The notes under the pieces: generated by a model
Seen by the model: only the letters and a program-made list of their open reading frames with translations
Told to the model about the DNA's origin: nothing
Database searches by the model: none
Source of the DNA: Methylovirgula ligni
Lineage (GTDB): Bacteria; Pseudomonadota; Alphaproteobacteria; Rhizobiales; Beijerinckiaceae
Length of the DNA stretch: 64,000 bases
Direction: 5' to 3'
NCBI RefSeq assembly: GCF_004135935.1
Contig: NZ_CP025086.1
Span: 1,798,001-1,862,000, forward strand
Program-made: the position numbers and the translations under genes
In this document: in pieces, positions 29,616 through 38,181 of the stretch
Layout of the letters: each line of letters begins with the position of its first letter
Numbering within the stretch: the stretch's first letter is position 1

Positions 29616-29813
29616 TCCGGGTTCCCCAGCCCGGCGTCAATCTGCGCCAGTCAGGCTCGCAATATCCTTGCTGACGATGGCGACGAAATAGGCTTCGCGG
29701 AGTTTCCGGCGATCGTCGTGGCCTCGAAGCCGACAGGCTTCGGCGATGTGTCGCCCGTGCTCCAGACGGGTGATGTTGATGTCGGCCTCAAGCTCCAGTT
29801 CAAGAGTCTGTAG
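29616..29813 (+). other. unexplained open frame after the MFS stop
   Basis: The 65 codons directly after the exporter's TGA, in the same frame, are open until TAG at 29811-29813. The product would contain GFAEFPAIVVASKPTGFGD and GDVDVGLKLQFKSL, which have coding-like composition. There is no good start or ribosome site. It may be the remnant of a deleted gene or readthrough sequence. I do not recognise the family. Confidence 0.3.
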
Positions 29814-29835
29814 AAAAATTTAATTGCTATACAAA

Positions 29836-29857
29836 GCTATATATAGCCATATATAGC
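29836..29857. promoter_or_regulatory. Mo-box-like (ModE) inverted repeat
   Basis: GCTATATA (29836-29843), six bases, then TATATAGC (29850-29857) form a perfect inverted repeat 97 bp upstream of the receptor ATG. A further half-like GCTATA lies at 29825. The reported ModE consensus, recalled here as ATCGCTATATA-N6/7-TATATAACGAT, matches in spacing and core. No other such site was noticed in the window. Confidence 0.55.
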
Positions 29858-29953
29858 TGATGTCAGGGTCTGAGATTTCCTCCGGCGTGGTTTTCGCCTC
29901 CTTGGAATCGACCGCTCAGCAAATGTCGCACGAGGCCGGGGGGCTATCGGAAA

Positions 29954-32239
29954 ATGTCACGCAGATGCTTGTCTATATTCGCGTCCCGGAATCAAAAGGC
30001 GCTGGCGCGCCTGACTGGTCGTGGCTTGGCCTTGATTCTTTCGGTTTTCGCCGCCGGCGCGGCGCGGGCGCAGCAGGCGCAGACGTCAAGCTCTCCCTCC
30101 GCCTTGCCGACGATCAATGTCGAAGGCGCCAATAAGACGACGGCGCCGACCGACGCTTATCAAGCGCCTTATCAGCCGCCGCCGGCCGATCTCGGCCCGC
30201 TAGGCACACAGGACATCGCTAACGCCCCGCAATCGGTCGACATTGTTCCCGAATCGCTGATCGACAATCAGCAGGCCGAGACGGTCAACGATATCCTGCG
30301 CTATCTGCCCTCGGTCGAAGTGCGCGATCAGCAGGGCCTCGAAGTGTCGCGGCCGCAATCGCGCGGCTTCATGGGCTCGATCGTCCAGAACGTCCGGCTC
30401 GACGGCCTCAATTATATCGGCACCTCGGCGATCGCCGGCGAGAACCTTTCCGGCATCGAAGTTCTGAACGGTCTCGCTGGCGCGCTCTACGGGCCGGAAT
30501 CGCCCTCGGGCGTCTTCAATTACTTGTTGAAGCATCCGACGGATCAGTCGTTCTTCACCTATACCGAAAGTTATCAATCGCAGAGCGTCCTGACCGAGCA
30601 GATCGACGCCGGCGGCCGCATCGGGCCGGATCAGAAGCTCGGCTATCGCATCAATATCGTCCACGGCGGTGGCGAAAGCTACGTTGACGAAAGCTCGGTC
30701 AACCGCACGCTCGGCAGCATCGATCTCGACTATCGGTTCGACAACAACACCGATGTCGAGGCCTATTTCGGCCATTACGCGACGGACATCACCGGCGTCG
30801 CGGGGGAAATTTCCTACAACGGCAACTCGACGAATAAGAGCAACAAAAGCACGATCCTGCCGCAAGCCGTCGATCCGTCCCAGATGGGTATCGGTCAGCC
30901 GGGCGCCGGCTCGAATCTGATCAGCGACACCGGCATGGTGAAGATCACGCATCAGATCAATCAGGACTGGAGATTCGAGGCCGGCGGCTTGTACGAAAAC
31001 GCCAACCGCGGCGTTTACGGCATCACCGACACGATGATCAACAACAGCGGCGATTACTACGTAAGCAAGAATTTTGCCTCCGTTCCGCGTTTTACCATCG
31101 GCAGCAACAGCGCCTATCTCAACGGCCGTGTCTGGCTCTATGGAATGGAGAACGACATTGCCCTTGGCACGAATGGCTTCATCAACGGCCAGTACAATTA
31201 TAATCCGTCTCTCAAGGTCTTTACCTGCGGGTCGGTGACCGTGGCATGCGGCAATCTCTATTCGCCGACCGTGCTCTCGCCAGCGCTCTCCTCGGCCTTG
31301 GTTCACGGCCCGGAATATGAGGCGGGCAAACTTTTCGAACAGTCGATCATCACCGGCGATACGATCCACTTCAATCACCAGTGGGCTTTGCAGGCGGTGT
31401 TGAACACCTCGTTCATTCACTCCTCGAGTTATGCCGGCACCGGCGCGTTGACGAGTTCGACAGGCCAGAACGGCGCGCTGAGCCCGACCGTCAGCCTGAT
31501 GTACAAGCCAAACCCGCAGCTCATGACGTACTTTACCTGGGCGAACAGCACTGAATTAAGCGATCAGGCGCCGACGTCCTCGGCCTCTACCCCGGTCAAG
31601 AATCCCAGCGTTTTCCTCGCGCCCTATCACGATACGATGTACGAGGCCGGCGCCAAATATGCCTTCAATCCCAATTTCCTGGTCACGATCGACGGATTCC
31701 GTATGACCCGGCCCTATGCGACGACCGATCCCACGTCTGAGATTTTCGGGGTGACGGGCATGCAGCGCAACTGGGGTGGCGAACTCTTCGCTCAGGGCGA
31801 CATCACGCCCGACATCAGTGCTTTCGGCGGCGTCACCTATATCGACGCGCGGTTGGAAGGAACCGACAATGTCGCCACCAACAATATGCTCGTGATCGGC
31901 GTGCCGCATTGGAAGAGCGACATCTTGATCGACCTCCACCCGGCTTACTGGCGTGGCTTTGCCGTCACGGGCGCGGTACATTATGAAAGCTCACGTGCCG
32001 CGACCAACACCAACAACAGCTTCGCCGATCCCTATGCGACGCTTGATATCGGCGGGCGCTATTCGACCGTTCTCTTCGGTCACCGCGCTACAGCGCGCTT
32101 CCAGGTCGTGAACGTCACCAACAAATTCTACTATTCCTCGATCGCCGATGGTTCGTCCATCGTCGGCGCCAACGGCGGTGACACGGCCTGGTTCGGCCTG
32201 CCGCGGACCTTCGAGGCGAGCCTGCAAGTGGACTTCTGA
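29954..32239 (+). CDS. TonB-dependent outer-membrane receptor
   Basis: This 761-residue protein has a signal peptide ending near GAARAQ, a TonB-box-like LPTINVEG at residues 51-58, and a plug domain (NAPQSVDIVPESLIDNQQAE, then SRPQSRGF and VRLDGLN). A 22-strand barrel follows and ends in the aromatic C-terminal signature SLQVDF. The plug's FMGSIVQNVRLDGLNYIG and GIEVLNGLAGALYGPESPSG match the siderophore-receptor branch (TIGR01783-like). The next gene is a ModA-like binding protein whose ATG overlaps this stop (TGATG). With the Mo-box-like repeat upstream, the cargo may be molybdate, tungstate or a chelate. Iron chelates remain possible. Confidence 0.92.
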   Translation: MSRRCLSIFASRNQKALARLTGRGLALILSVFAAGAARAQQAQTSSSPSALPTINVEGANKTTAPTDAYQAPYQPPPADLGPLGTQDIANAPQSVDIVPESLIDNQQAETVNDILRYLPSVEVRDQQGLEVSRPQSRGFMGSIVQNVRLDGLNYIGTSAIAGENLSGIEVLNGLAGALYGPESPSGVFNYLLKHPTDQSFFTYTESYQSQSVLTEQIDAGGRIGPDQKLGYRINIVHGGGESYVDESSVNRTLGSIDLDYRFDNNTDVEAYFGHYATDITGVAGEISYNGNSTNKSNKSTILPQAVDPSQMGIGQPGAGSNLISDTGMVKITHQINQDWRFEAGGLYENANRGVYGITDTMINNSGDYYVSKNFASVPRFTIGSNSAYLNGRVWLYGMENDIALGTNGFINGQYNYNPSLKVFTCGSVTVACGNLYSPTVLSPALSSALVHGPEYEAGKLFEQSIITGDTIHFNHQWALQAVLNTSFIHSSSYAGTGALTSSTGQNGALSPTVSLMYKPNPQLMTYFTWANSTELSDQAPTSSASTPVKNPSVFLAPYHDTMYEAGAKYAFNPNFLVTIDGFRMTRPYATTDPTSEIFGVTGMQRNWGGELFAQGDITPDISAFGGVTYIDARLEGTDNVATNNMLVIGVPHWKSDILIDLHPAYWRGFAVTGAVHYESSRAATNTNNSFADPYATLDIGGRYSTVLFGHRATARFQVVNVTNKFYYSSIADGSSIVGANGGDTAWFGLPRTFEASLQVDF

Positions 32240-33126
32240 TGAGGGGACTTCTGACAGGTGGACCTTTGAACACGATCCCGCGTGCTTTGCGCGCTCTGTT
32301 GGGCGCGGCGGCCCTGGCGGCCCTTGTCGCGACAGCGGCGCAAGCCGCGCAACAGGCGACGCAAAGTGCCACCGAACCCGTCACGATCTACGCTGCGGGC
32401 TCGTTGAAAGCTTTTGTCGGTTTGCTGGCGAAGGAGAAAGGCCCGCTCGCCGGCCTCGATCTGAAGCCGACGTTCAGCAGCGCCGGCCTTTTGCGGGCGC
32501 GGATCGAGGCCGGGGAAAAGCCCGACCTCTTTCTCTCCGCCGACATGGCCTCGCCGCGCAAGCTTGCGGCGGATGGCCGGACAGTCCTGCCGCCCACCGC
32601 TTTCGCGCGCAATCGTATGTGCCTTTATGCCCCACGCGCGCTCGGCATCACGGCGAACAATCTCGTGCCGAGGCTTTTGGCCAAGGAGATCAGGATCAGG
32701 GCTTCGGCGCCGGTCGCCGACCCCAGCGGCGATTATGCGATCGAGATCTTCGACCGCATCGACAAACTGCATCCGGGCGCCGGCAAGATTTTGCGCGACA
32801 AGGCGCAGGCCCTGCGCGACGCGCTGAAAGACGAGCCGCAAGCCGCGCCGGCGGACCTGTTCCGGACCAATAAGATCGACGTGATGATCGCCTATTGCAG
32901 CGCCAGCGCGACGCTGGGGCGGCAAGTGCCGGGTCTTGCGGCAATCCCACTGCCGCCGGCGCTCGACCCCGCGCCGGTCTTCGGTCTGGCGGTTCTCGCG
33001 GATCGGCCGGCCGTGCTGCGGTTCGCCCTGTTTTTGCTCTCCGAGCGCGGACAAGCCCTTTTGGCCGCCGCCGGGCTCATTCCGCTTCTGGATACCACTT
33101 ATGACAGCTTGTCGAGTACCAGATAA
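32239..33126 (+). CDS. ModA-like periplasmic oxyanion-binding protein
   Basis: This 295-residue exported protein has a signal peptide (ALLGAAALAALVATAAQA) and a type II periplasmic binding fold. It resembles the molybdate-binding protein ModA: VTIYAAGSLKAF holds the first ligand serine (Ser55), TFSSAGLLRARI the second serine position, PDLFLSAD follows, and DPSGDYAIEIF and MIAYCSAS (Tyr219) match later ligand regions. It overlaps the receptor gene by one base, so the two are translationally coupled. No ModB or ModC permease gene adjoins, so cargo must pass to a transporter encoded elsewhere. Phosphate, sulfate or tungstate binding cannot be excluded. Confidence 0.85.
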   Translation: MRGLLTGGPLNTIPRALRALLGAAALAALVATAAQAAQQATQSATEPVTIYAAGSLKAFVGLLAKEKGPLAGLDLKPTFSSAGLLRARIEAGEKPDLFLSADMASPRKLAADGRTVLPPTAFARNRMCLYAPRALGITANNLVPRLLAKEIRIRASAPVADPSGDYAIEIFDRIDKLHPGAGKILRDKAQALRDALKDEPQAAPADLFRTNKIDVMIAYCSASATLGRQVPGLAAIPLPPALDPAPVFGLAVLADRPAVLRFALFLLSERGQALLAAAGLIPLLDTTYDSLSSTR

Positions 33127-33218
33127 AAAAGAGCACAGAAGACCCGATCAAAATAGACTGTAGCTGCGCCGGATGCCTACAAGTCGCAAAAATAGATCAC
33201 GAGACGCCTAGGTTGACC

Positions 33219-33527
33219 CTATTGACTGGGAAGGCGGGCTGTTGTGCCTCGATAGCGGTAAGCACGATGATCACTTTCAGGATGCGTGGCGGCATAACGC
33301 GACCAGCGCGCTTGCGCTTCCCGTACGCATTCGACACCGCAAGGGACGCCCCAGATGTCCCGCGACAGGTCGGCCGGGGAATCGTAGGTACCATCCGGGT
33401 TCTGATAGATGCTGTAATGCTCGGCGGGGGGAGCGTATCGCCATTGTTGAGCTTCCGACGGAGTGCTTATAGCGCCTACCAGGCAATGCGCAGCAGCGAT
33501 CAAAGTCAGCTTCAAAACGAGCCGCAT
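33219..33527 (-). CDS. small exported protein of unknown function
   Basis: This 102-residue protein has a signal peptide (RLVLKLTLIAAAHCLVGAI, cleavage near SEA-QQ). The mature part is rich in Tyr, Arg and Pro and contains two cysteines (IWGVPCGVECVREAQ). I do not recognise a domain. ATG 33527 has an ideal AGGAGG site, so it is very likely translated. It is convergent with the ModA-like gene, 92 bp apart, and shares no obvious function with it. Confidence 0.7.
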   Translation of the reverse strand: MRLVLKLTLIAAAHCLVGAISTPSEAQQWRYAPPAEHYSIYQNPDGTYDSPADLSRDIWGVPCGVECVREAQARWSRYAATHPESDHRAYRYRGTTARLPSQ

Positions 33528-34173
33528 CCTCGACCTCCTCTTCCGAATATGATCCTTATAGGAAGTTGAATATAAGACCATATTGGCAAAGATGATTGGG
33601 TTCGCGGCAATTCAAGCGGATAATATTTTTCTTAGCATGTGCCGCGGCATTATCACTTCGAACAACGACGATCCCACTTGTGACTTCTGCGGGTGGGATT
33701 TTGAAGAAGCATGTGTCGGATCGCGCAGAAGTGGGGGCCCAATGTCTCAGCAACACAGCGGCTGAGCGCGCTCTCTGAGGCATCATCCTTGTCCCGTCTT
33801 TTGACGAGCCCACTCGCATTCTGATCCGCAAATCCGCGCCGCGATCGAGTCTGCAATGGCTCCCGATCGCGACGCCGTGCCGGCATGCATCGGGATGAGG
33901 GAGTCGGTCTAAAAAACTATTTAATATACGCGCGACGTTTTCATTAATAATCTAAGATGTTACGCATATTTATACTTATGATATAATTGCAACAGCGATA
34001 TGAATATCTTTTAAGCATCAAATTGTACTTGATAAGAACTATTTCGTAGCGATCTGAACTCGCGTAGCCTCCAAATATTACAGTTTGATGACGCTCTGGC
34101 GGAGCGGCAATCCTGCAGCGAAAAACAGAAGTGCGCAGGGCCGCGGCCGCCTCAGAGAGCAGGGGGGACGCGC
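33528..34173. other. long AT-rich upstream region of porin gene
   Basis: This is a stretch of 646 bases without a convincing gene. The part from about 33905 to 34060 is strongly AT-rich compared with the surroundings and likely holds the promoter of the first porin gene. Short open frames at 33583-33765 lack coding character. Confidence 0.5.
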
Positions 34174-35883
34174 GTGAAAAATCTGAATGAATCGAATCCC
34201 AAATCATGTCGATCGGTTGCCGCTGGCGAGGATGGCCGGTGCAAGGTGAGGCGCGGCGTTTTATTTGCGGGCGCTTCTATATTCGCGCTCGCGATGCTGA
34301 ATGTCGCCAGCCCGGCGCAGGCCCAATCCGCCAGCGAGCAGCGCATGGAAGCGCGGCTCGATGCGCTGATGAACGAAGTCGCGGAACTCAAGCAGGAGAT
34401 GCGCGCGCAGAAGCGCCAGACGCAGCATGTGCTCGCACATGTCCGCATGGCCGAAACGGCGCCCGTCCTCGCCGGGCCGGTCGTAAAAGGCCCTGGTCCC
34501 TATGTGCCGCCGCAACCCTGGGACAAGAAGTTTCATCTGTTCGGCATCACGCTGACGCCCGGCGGCTTCATTGAAGCAGCGGGCGTCTGGCGTTCGCGCG
34601 GCGATTCGACGGGCCTCGATACCAATTGGAATGGCATTCCGATGGGCAATCTGCCCCTTTCGCATACGAATGAACTCCGCTTCGATGCGCGTCAAAGCCG
34701 TTTCTCGCTGCTGGCGCAAGGCAACGTCAATCCGGCGCTGCTGATCTCCGGTTACAGCGAGTTCGACTTTCTTGCAGCGGCGGGAACCGCCAACCAGACC
34801 GACAGCAATTCCTATACGCCGCGCGTTCGCAATCTCTATGTGACTGCGGACTGGATGGACACGGGTTGGAGCCTGCTTGCCGGCCAATCTTGGACGCTGG
34901 CCACGACCAACGGCGAAGGCATCAAGCCGCGGACGGAGATTTTTGCGCCGTTCATCGACGCCAACTTTATCCCCGGTTCGGTCTGGGCGCGTCAGCCGGG
35001 CGTTCGCGTCACCAAGACTTTCGGCGAGTTCACCGCCGCGGTCTCGGCCGAGCAGCCAGAGACGACGTTCGCGCCCGCCTGTCCCGGCATCGGCACCTAT
35101 GGATCGATCGGAAACGGCGTCAGTGTCTATTGCCAGCAGGCCGGCACGCACTTCTTCAACGGCGCGACGAATTATTCGCTGAACCGTATCCCCGATATTC
35201 TCGCCAAGGTCGCCTGGGATCCGAGGATTGCCGACCGCAACATGCACTTCGAGGCGTTCGGCCTCTACAGCGATCTCTATGACCGCGTCGAATATGCCGG
35301 CAATAATTTTGCGAGCAAGGACACGACGGGCTGGGGTGTCGGCGGCAGCGTGATTGTTCCGATCCTACCGAAATGGCTTGATTTCCAGGCCAATGCCATG
35401 ACCGGCCGTGGTATCGGCCGCTACGGCGTCAGCACGCTGCCGACGGCGACTTTCAATCCTGATGGCTCGCTGTCCCCGATCCCCGAGACGATCGCGCTCG
35501 CCTTCCTCACTTTGCATGCGACGCCGCAGATCGATCTGTGGGCCGCCGCCGGTATCGAGCACGAGTATGGCGACTACTTCCTTGGCGGGACTGTCAACGG
35601 CCCGGGCTCGCCGCTCGCCAACAACACGGGATGCAACATCGAAACAGCCGCGGCTTCGACGTGCAACGGCATCACCAAAGATATTTGGCAGTTGACCGGC
35701 GGCGTCTGGGATCGCGTCTATCAGGGTGATTTCGGCAGTTTGCGTGTCGGCCTTCAATATTCCTATACGCAGCGTGAACTCTTTGCGGGAAGCGGCGGAT
35801 TGCCGGCCGGATCGGCGCCGCTTGGCGCCAAGACAAACGACAATATTCTGCTCACCAGCTTGCGGTATTATCCGTTCCAGTAA
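34174..35883 (+). CDS. outer-membrane porin with N-terminal coiled coil
   Basis: This 569-residue protein has a long N-terminal leader with signal helix (GVLFAGASIFALAMLNVASP, cleavage near AQAQ). A coiled coil of about 40 residues follows (RLDALMNEVAELKQEMRAQK), then the segment PWDKKFHLFGITLTPGGFI, and a beta-barrel ending in the aromatic LRYYPFQ. This matches a porin family seen in Beijerinckiaceae and acetic-acid bacteria that I know only by type. The coiled coil may trimerise the protein or reach toward peptidoglycan. The start is GTG 34174 after AGGGGGGA. A paralogue lies 237 bp downstream. Confidence 0.85.
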   Translation: MKNLNESNPKSCRSVAAGEDGRCKVRRGVLFAGASIFALAMLNVASPAQAQSASEQRMEARLDALMNEVAELKQEMRAQKRQTQHVLAHVRMAETAPVLAGPVVKGPGPYVPPQPWDKKFHLFGITLTPGGFIEAAGVWRSRGDSTGLDTNWNGIPMGNLPLSHTNELRFDARQSRFSLLAQGNVNPALLISGYSEFDFLAAAGTANQTDSNSYTPRVRNLYVTADWMDTGWSLLAGQSWTLATTNGEGIKPRTEIFAPFIDANFIPGSVWARQPGVRVTKTFGEFTAAVSAEQPETTFAPACPGIGTYGSIGNGVSVYCQQAGTHFFNGATNYSLNRIPDILAKVAWDPRIADRNMHFEAFGLYSDLYDRVEYAGNNFASKDTTGWGVGGSVIVPILPKWLDFQANAMTGRGIGRYGVSTLPTATFNPDGSLSPIPETIALAFLTLHATPQIDLWAAAGIEHEYGDYFLGGTVNGPGSPLANNTGCNIETAAASTCNGITKDIWQLTGGVWDRVYQGDFGSLRVGLQYSYTQRELFAGSGGLPAGSAPLGAKTNDNILLTSLRYYPFQ

Positions 35884-35904
35884 GCGCTGTTACATCATGG
35901 CTAC

Positions 35905-35946
35905 AACGCGCGGCAAACGACATGAGCGTTGCCGCGCGTTTGATTT
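35905..35946 (+). terminator. hairpin terminator after first porin
   Basis: AACGCGCGGCAA (35905-35916) and TTGCCGCGCGTT (35929-35940) form a 12-bp stem followed by TGATTTT. It starts 21 bases after the porin stop codon. Confidence 0.75.
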
Positions 35947-36120
35947 TAAAAGCCGTTTCCTGACAAGCAGCTAGATACATAGTGCATTGATTTATAAATT
36001 ATAATTTAAATACGCAGTACCAAATCGTCACAAAACTCCAGTCTGCGAACCCTAACCACCTGAAGGGTTGAACCGAGCTGACGGAAAGAATCGAGCTCGT
36101 AACTTTCGGGGGTTAATCCA

Positions 36121-37881
36121 GTGAAAAACATCGCAACGTCTTGCGACGACGCTTCTGTGCGAGCGCCCTGCGCGGCCGCAGCCAGAGCGGCTGTTCGTCG
36201 CCGCGGCTTCGGCCGTCAACTCTTGAGCGGCGCCGCACTCGCCGCTCTCGTTACCACCGGAAGCGTCGCTGCCAAGGCGGACGATTCGAACGCCGAACTC
36301 GCCGCCGAGATCCATGCCTTGAGGGCGCAGCTCCGGCACCTCGAGGCTCGCGTCGACAAGCACAGCGTGCAAATCCATGCCGTTCAGGTGAAGACGACGT
36401 CCTATCAGGCGACCGCGCCCGGCGCTTACGAGCCGCCGGTCCCGTGGGACAAGAAGTTCCACCTGGATGGCATCACGATCACGCCCGGCGGCTTCATCGC
36501 GATGGAAGGTGTGTACCGCACCCGCGACACGGGCGGCATTTTCAGCCCGAGCTTTGGCTCACTGCCAGGCTATTGGAATCCTCTTGCCCATAACAATGAA
36601 ATCCGCGGCAGCGCGCAGCAATCACGCTTCTCGCTATTGGTCCAGGGTAATTATAACCCTGATACGCTGATCTCAGGCTACGGCGAGTTCGACTTCCTCG
36701 GCGCTTCCACGACAGCGAACTCAACAGAGAGCAACTCTTACACGCCGCGTATTCGTCACCTCTACACCACCATCGATTGGGCGGGCGAAGGCCTACACTT
36801 GCTCGCCGGTCAGACGTGGTCCCTGGTGACCCTGAACCAGAAGGGCATAACGCCGCGTAACGAAGATATTCCGCTGACGATCGACGGAATGTACGTCTCG
36901 GGCTTCACCTGGGCACGTCAGCCGCAAATCCGCCTTGTCAAGGATTTCGGCAACGGGTTCTGGGTTGCAGCTTCGGCTGAAACGCCACAGACGGGCACCC
37001 CCTGTTCGGGTGGCAATGCGACCGGTGCAACGCCTGGGCCGACCACGGCGGGCGTTTACTCGGTCTGGTGCTCGACGACCACGGGCGGTGGCACGAGCGC
37101 CTACAACACGCAGTACAAATATTCGCTCAATCACATCCCCGACTTCGTTGCCAAAGCGGCCTACGAAGGCAATATCGCCGGCCACTCGTTGCACGTCGAG
37201 GGCTTTGGCCTGTACACGGACCTGTATGATTACGCTGAGTACACGGGACCTGGCGGCTATTTGTATGGAAACCATAATGACACAGCCGGTTGGGGTGGCG
37301 GCGGCAGTGTCACCCTCGGTTTGTTGCCGCACTGGATAGACCTCCAGGGTTCGGCAATGATCGGCCGCGGTATTGGTCGTTACGGCTCTGGATCGCTTCA
37401 GTCCGCTGTATACGCGCCGAACGGATCGCTGACTGCTTTGCCGGAACTGATGTTCCTTGGTGGTGCGGTGGTTCATGCGACCCCAAGCCTCGACCTCTAC
37501 GCCTACGGCGGCGAGGAGCGGCTCCTGTCGGCTGACTCTAGCTCGGTGTCTAGCTTTGGCAGCCCGACGGCTAACAACTCCCAGTGCTACTTCCTTCAAG
37601 CCGCCGCAGCCAGTCCTGCTGGCTGCGCAGGCAACGTGCGCGACACTTGGGAGTTGACCGGCGGTTTCTGGGACAAGGTTTATCAGGGTGCCTTCGGATC
37701 GGTCCGTGTCGGCCTCCAGTATGCCTATATCCAGGACGACATCTTCAATGGCTCCGGCGCTTCCGCGGGCCATCCGGCCCAATCGAACGTGCACTTTAAC
37801 GACCAGGAAGTCTTCGCTTCGCTGCGCTTTTATCCGTTCGATCCAGCGCCGCCAGCACCGGCGTTGGTCACCAAGTATTGA
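36121..37881 (+). CDS. outer-membrane porin, paralogue of preceding gene
   Basis: This 586-residue protein has the same plan as the porin at 34174: signal sequence (LLSGAALAALVTTGSVAAKA), short coiled coil (IHALRAQLRHLEARVDKH), then PWDKKFHLDGITITPGGFI and a barrel. The last strand reads LRFYPFDP and is followed by a ten-residue proline/alanine tail, which is unusual because the barrel aromatic is then not terminal. Shared blocks such as SNSYTPR and LISGYxEFDFL show a tandem duplication. The start is GTG 36121. A strong terminator follows at 37907. It is probably transcribed on its own from the AT-rich gap at 35970-36030. Confidence 0.85.
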   Translation: MKNIATSCDDASVRAPCAAAARAAVRRRGFGRQLLSGAALAALVTTGSVAAKADDSNAELAAEIHALRAQLRHLEARVDKHSVQIHAVQVKTTSYQATAPGAYEPPVPWDKKFHLDGITITPGGFIAMEGVYRTRDTGGIFSPSFGSLPGYWNPLAHNNEIRGSAQQSRFSLLVQGNYNPDTLISGYGEFDFLGASTTANSTESNSYTPRIRHLYTTIDWAGEGLHLLAGQTWSLVTLNQKGITPRNEDIPLTIDGMYVSGFTWARQPQIRLVKDFGNGFWVAASAETPQTGTPCSGGNATGATPGPTTAGVYSVWCSTTTGGGTSAYNTQYKYSLNHIPDFVAKAAYEGNIAGHSLHVEGFGLYTDLYDYAEYTGPGGYLYGNHNDTAGWGGGGSVTLGLLPHWIDLQGSAMIGRGIGRYGSGSLQSAVYAPNGSLTALPELMFLGGAVVHATPSLDLYAYGGEERLLSADSSSVSSFGSPTANNSQCYFLQAAAASPAGCAGNVRDTWELTGGFWDKVYQGAFGSVRVGLQYAYIQDDIFNGSGASAGHPAQSNVHFNDQEVFASLRFYPFDPAPPAPALVTKY

Positions 37882-37906
37882 TCGACATAAGCGATCTAGA
37901 ATATGG

Positions 37907-37933
37907 AAAGCGGGCCTTTCGGCCCGCTTTTTT
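37907..37933 (+). terminator. Rho-independent terminator
   Basis: AAAGCGGGCC (37907-37916), loop TTTC, GGCCCGCTTT (37921-37930) and a T-run form a textbook terminator just after the second porin gene. Confidence 0.95.
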
Positions 37934-37996
37934 CTTCTCTGACATGCGAGACGGGGGTTCGCCTTCCGCGAGTTGAGTTCTCTAAATTGTCACTAT

Positions 37997-38072
37997 TAAA
38001 TACTTTTTTATATCGCTCACGAAGAACTTATCGGGAGAAGCTAAATACTTTTTTATTGTGCTCAGGAAGGAC
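37997..38072 (+). repeat. 31-bp direct repeat upstream of two-component genes
   Basis: Two copies, 37997-38027 and 38042-38072, match at 26 of 31 positions with a 45-bp period. Both contain TAAATACTTTTTTAT, then GCTCA and GAAG. They lie about 110-185 bp upstream of the response regulator start. They may be response-regulator binding sites or part of the promoter. Confidence 0.8.
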
Positions 38073-38181
38073 ATATTTTCATTGTCTACGCATTGATTAG
38101 ATGTTTTTTCTCTCGGCGAGGCTGAATTTATTCATCGCCGCGCCTTGCGAGAGCTGCGAACGCGCGGAGCTTGTTTTTCGA

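Noticed and set aside
33583-33765. Small open frame of 60 codons
   Set aside because: No ribosome site or domain; composition does not look coding.
33771-34159. Distant inverted repeat CTCTCTGAGG / CCTCAGAGAG
   Set aside because: The arms are 370 bp apart and only 10 bp long; likely chance.
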